This document shows, in pieces, positions 54,452 through 54,865 of a stretch of 54,865 bases of DNA. Origin of the DNA: BOG-1184 sp049514575 (GTDB taxonomy: Bacteria; Fibrobacterota; Chitinivibrionia; Chitinivibrionales; Chitinispirillaceae). The stretch lies in contig JBEKUX010000014.1 in assembly GCA_049514575.1 (NCBI GenBank), positions 1 to 54,865 on the forward strand, in the 5' to 3' direction. Every line of letters starts with the position of its first letter. The first letter of the stretch is position 1. A program made the translations under genes and the position numbers. Under the pieces are notes generated by a model. The model searched no databases. It was not told the origin of the DNA and saw only the letters and a list, made by a program, of their open reading frames with translations.

Positions 54452-54865
54452 TTATTTGTTATCACGCATTCCGGCGATTCTGCCGACAATCTCCTGTTGT
54501 GGAATCAGAATTTCGCTGCCGGTTGCCATATTTTTAACCTTAACCATGCCCGCCCTGCTTTCGTCGCCACCGACGAACAGGGCGAAAGACGAACGGGCGG
54601 AGTTTGCGTTTTTCAATTGTTTGCCGACATTAACTGCCTTCAATGAAAATTCGCAGGAAATGCCTGCAGCGCGGAGTTCCTGAGTAAGCGGAAGTATCTC
54701 TTCAGGTTTCGTTCCGTCAAGTGCAATCAGATAGCAGCTGCTGCGAGGAGGTTGCGGCGGTACTATATTTTTTTCTTTCATAAGTTCTGAGAGAACAACG
54801 TCTCCCGCAGCAAAACCTACTGCCGGGGTCGGCGGGCCTCCGTACAGTTCCACCAGATGGTCGTA
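54452..54865 (-). CDS. hisS: Histidyl-tRNA synthetase, C-terminal part (5' end outside window)
   Basis: The visible 137 codons run off the right edge. They show the end of the class II core (YDHLVELYGGPPTPAVGFAAG) followed by the HGTP anticodon-binding domain (YLIALDGTKPEEILPLTQELRAAGISCEF, ALFVGGDESRAGMVKVKNM). Charges tRNA-His with histidine. The motif usually reads GFAIGLERL; here it is GFAAGDVVL. Confidence 0.92.
   Translation of the reverse strand, partial: YDHLVELYGGPPTPAVGFAAGDVVLSELMKEKNIVPPQPPRSSCYLIALDGTKPEEILPLTQELRAAGISCEFSLKAVNVGKQLKNANSARSSFALFVGGDESRAGMVKVKNMATGSEILIPQQEIVGRIAGMRDNK

Noticed and set aside
1..54865. CRISPR arrays, insertion sequences or prophage genes
   Set aside because: I saw no regularly spaced repeats, transposase motifs or phage structural genes in either strand.

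Overview
The window looks like chromosomal core of an uncultured anaerobic bacterium with a Gram-negative envelope, most plausibly from the Fibrobacterota / wider FCB (Fibrobacterota-Chlorobiota-Bacteroidota) lineage. The clues are a PorV/PorQ-type barrel, C-terminal domains resembling type IX secretion (T9SS) sorting domains, AgmX/TonB-C-like proteins, an Omp85 protein, an Mce/MlaD protein, and carbon monoxide dehydrogenase/acetyl-CoA synthase (CODH/ACS) genes of the Wood-Ljungdahl pathway. The lineage is inferred from gene content; no 16S rRNA is present. No prophage, insertion sequence or CRISPR array was seen.

Layout. 1-4701 (minus): acsA followed by an acsB frame that stays open to the left edge and carries the start of an acsD-like corrinoid protein domain, an apparent ACS-CFeSP fusion. 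4868-7008 (minus): a radical SAM/SPASM-like protein and a membrane GT2 glycosyltransferase. 7113-12825 (plus): acpS, then an envelope run (anchored protein, PASTA protein, TPR lipoprotein, LolB-like lipoprotein, PorV/PorQ barrel). 12831-16085: a small Cys-rich protein, fmt, rsmB and a STAS protein. 16098-18327: an Omp85 protein, RNase P RNA and a non-coding stretch with a repeat-like hairpin and a poly-C tract. 18328-24661: transketolase, a YfcE-like phosphodiesterase, a putative zinc peptidase, a secreted SASA esterase and two small genes. 24804-29383: gltX and glnS overlapping, tRNA-Ala(GGC), an ADP-ribosylglycohydrolase and tRNA-Ser(GCU). 29486-35188: a divergent alpha-glucan phosphorylase overlapping ptsI, then an esterase overlapping folE. 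35411-41257 (plus): two anchored proteins with TonB-C/AgmX-like ends around a hybrid histidine kinase, then an ECF sigma/anti-sigma pair. 41425-45376 (minus): dxs, dnaA and an AT-rich probable oriC. 45377-54376 (minus): envelope and export genes, including an Mce protein, two Tat-exported DUF362 proteins, a lipoprotein and a 1177-residue propeller-plus-barrel protein. The 3' part of hisS ends the window.

How the genes fit together. CODH/ACS makes or cleaves acetyl-CoA using CO and a corrinoid-bound methyl group. Transketolase, Dxs, the phosphorylase and enzyme I belong to central carbon, isoprenoid and glycan metabolism. fmt, rsmB, gltX, glnS, hisS, rnpB and the tRNAs serve translation. Most other genes build or decorate the cell envelope. 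The least familiar parts are the acsB-acsD fusion, the phosphorylase with altered active-site motifs, and the 47-54 kb DUF362/propeller-barrel locus.
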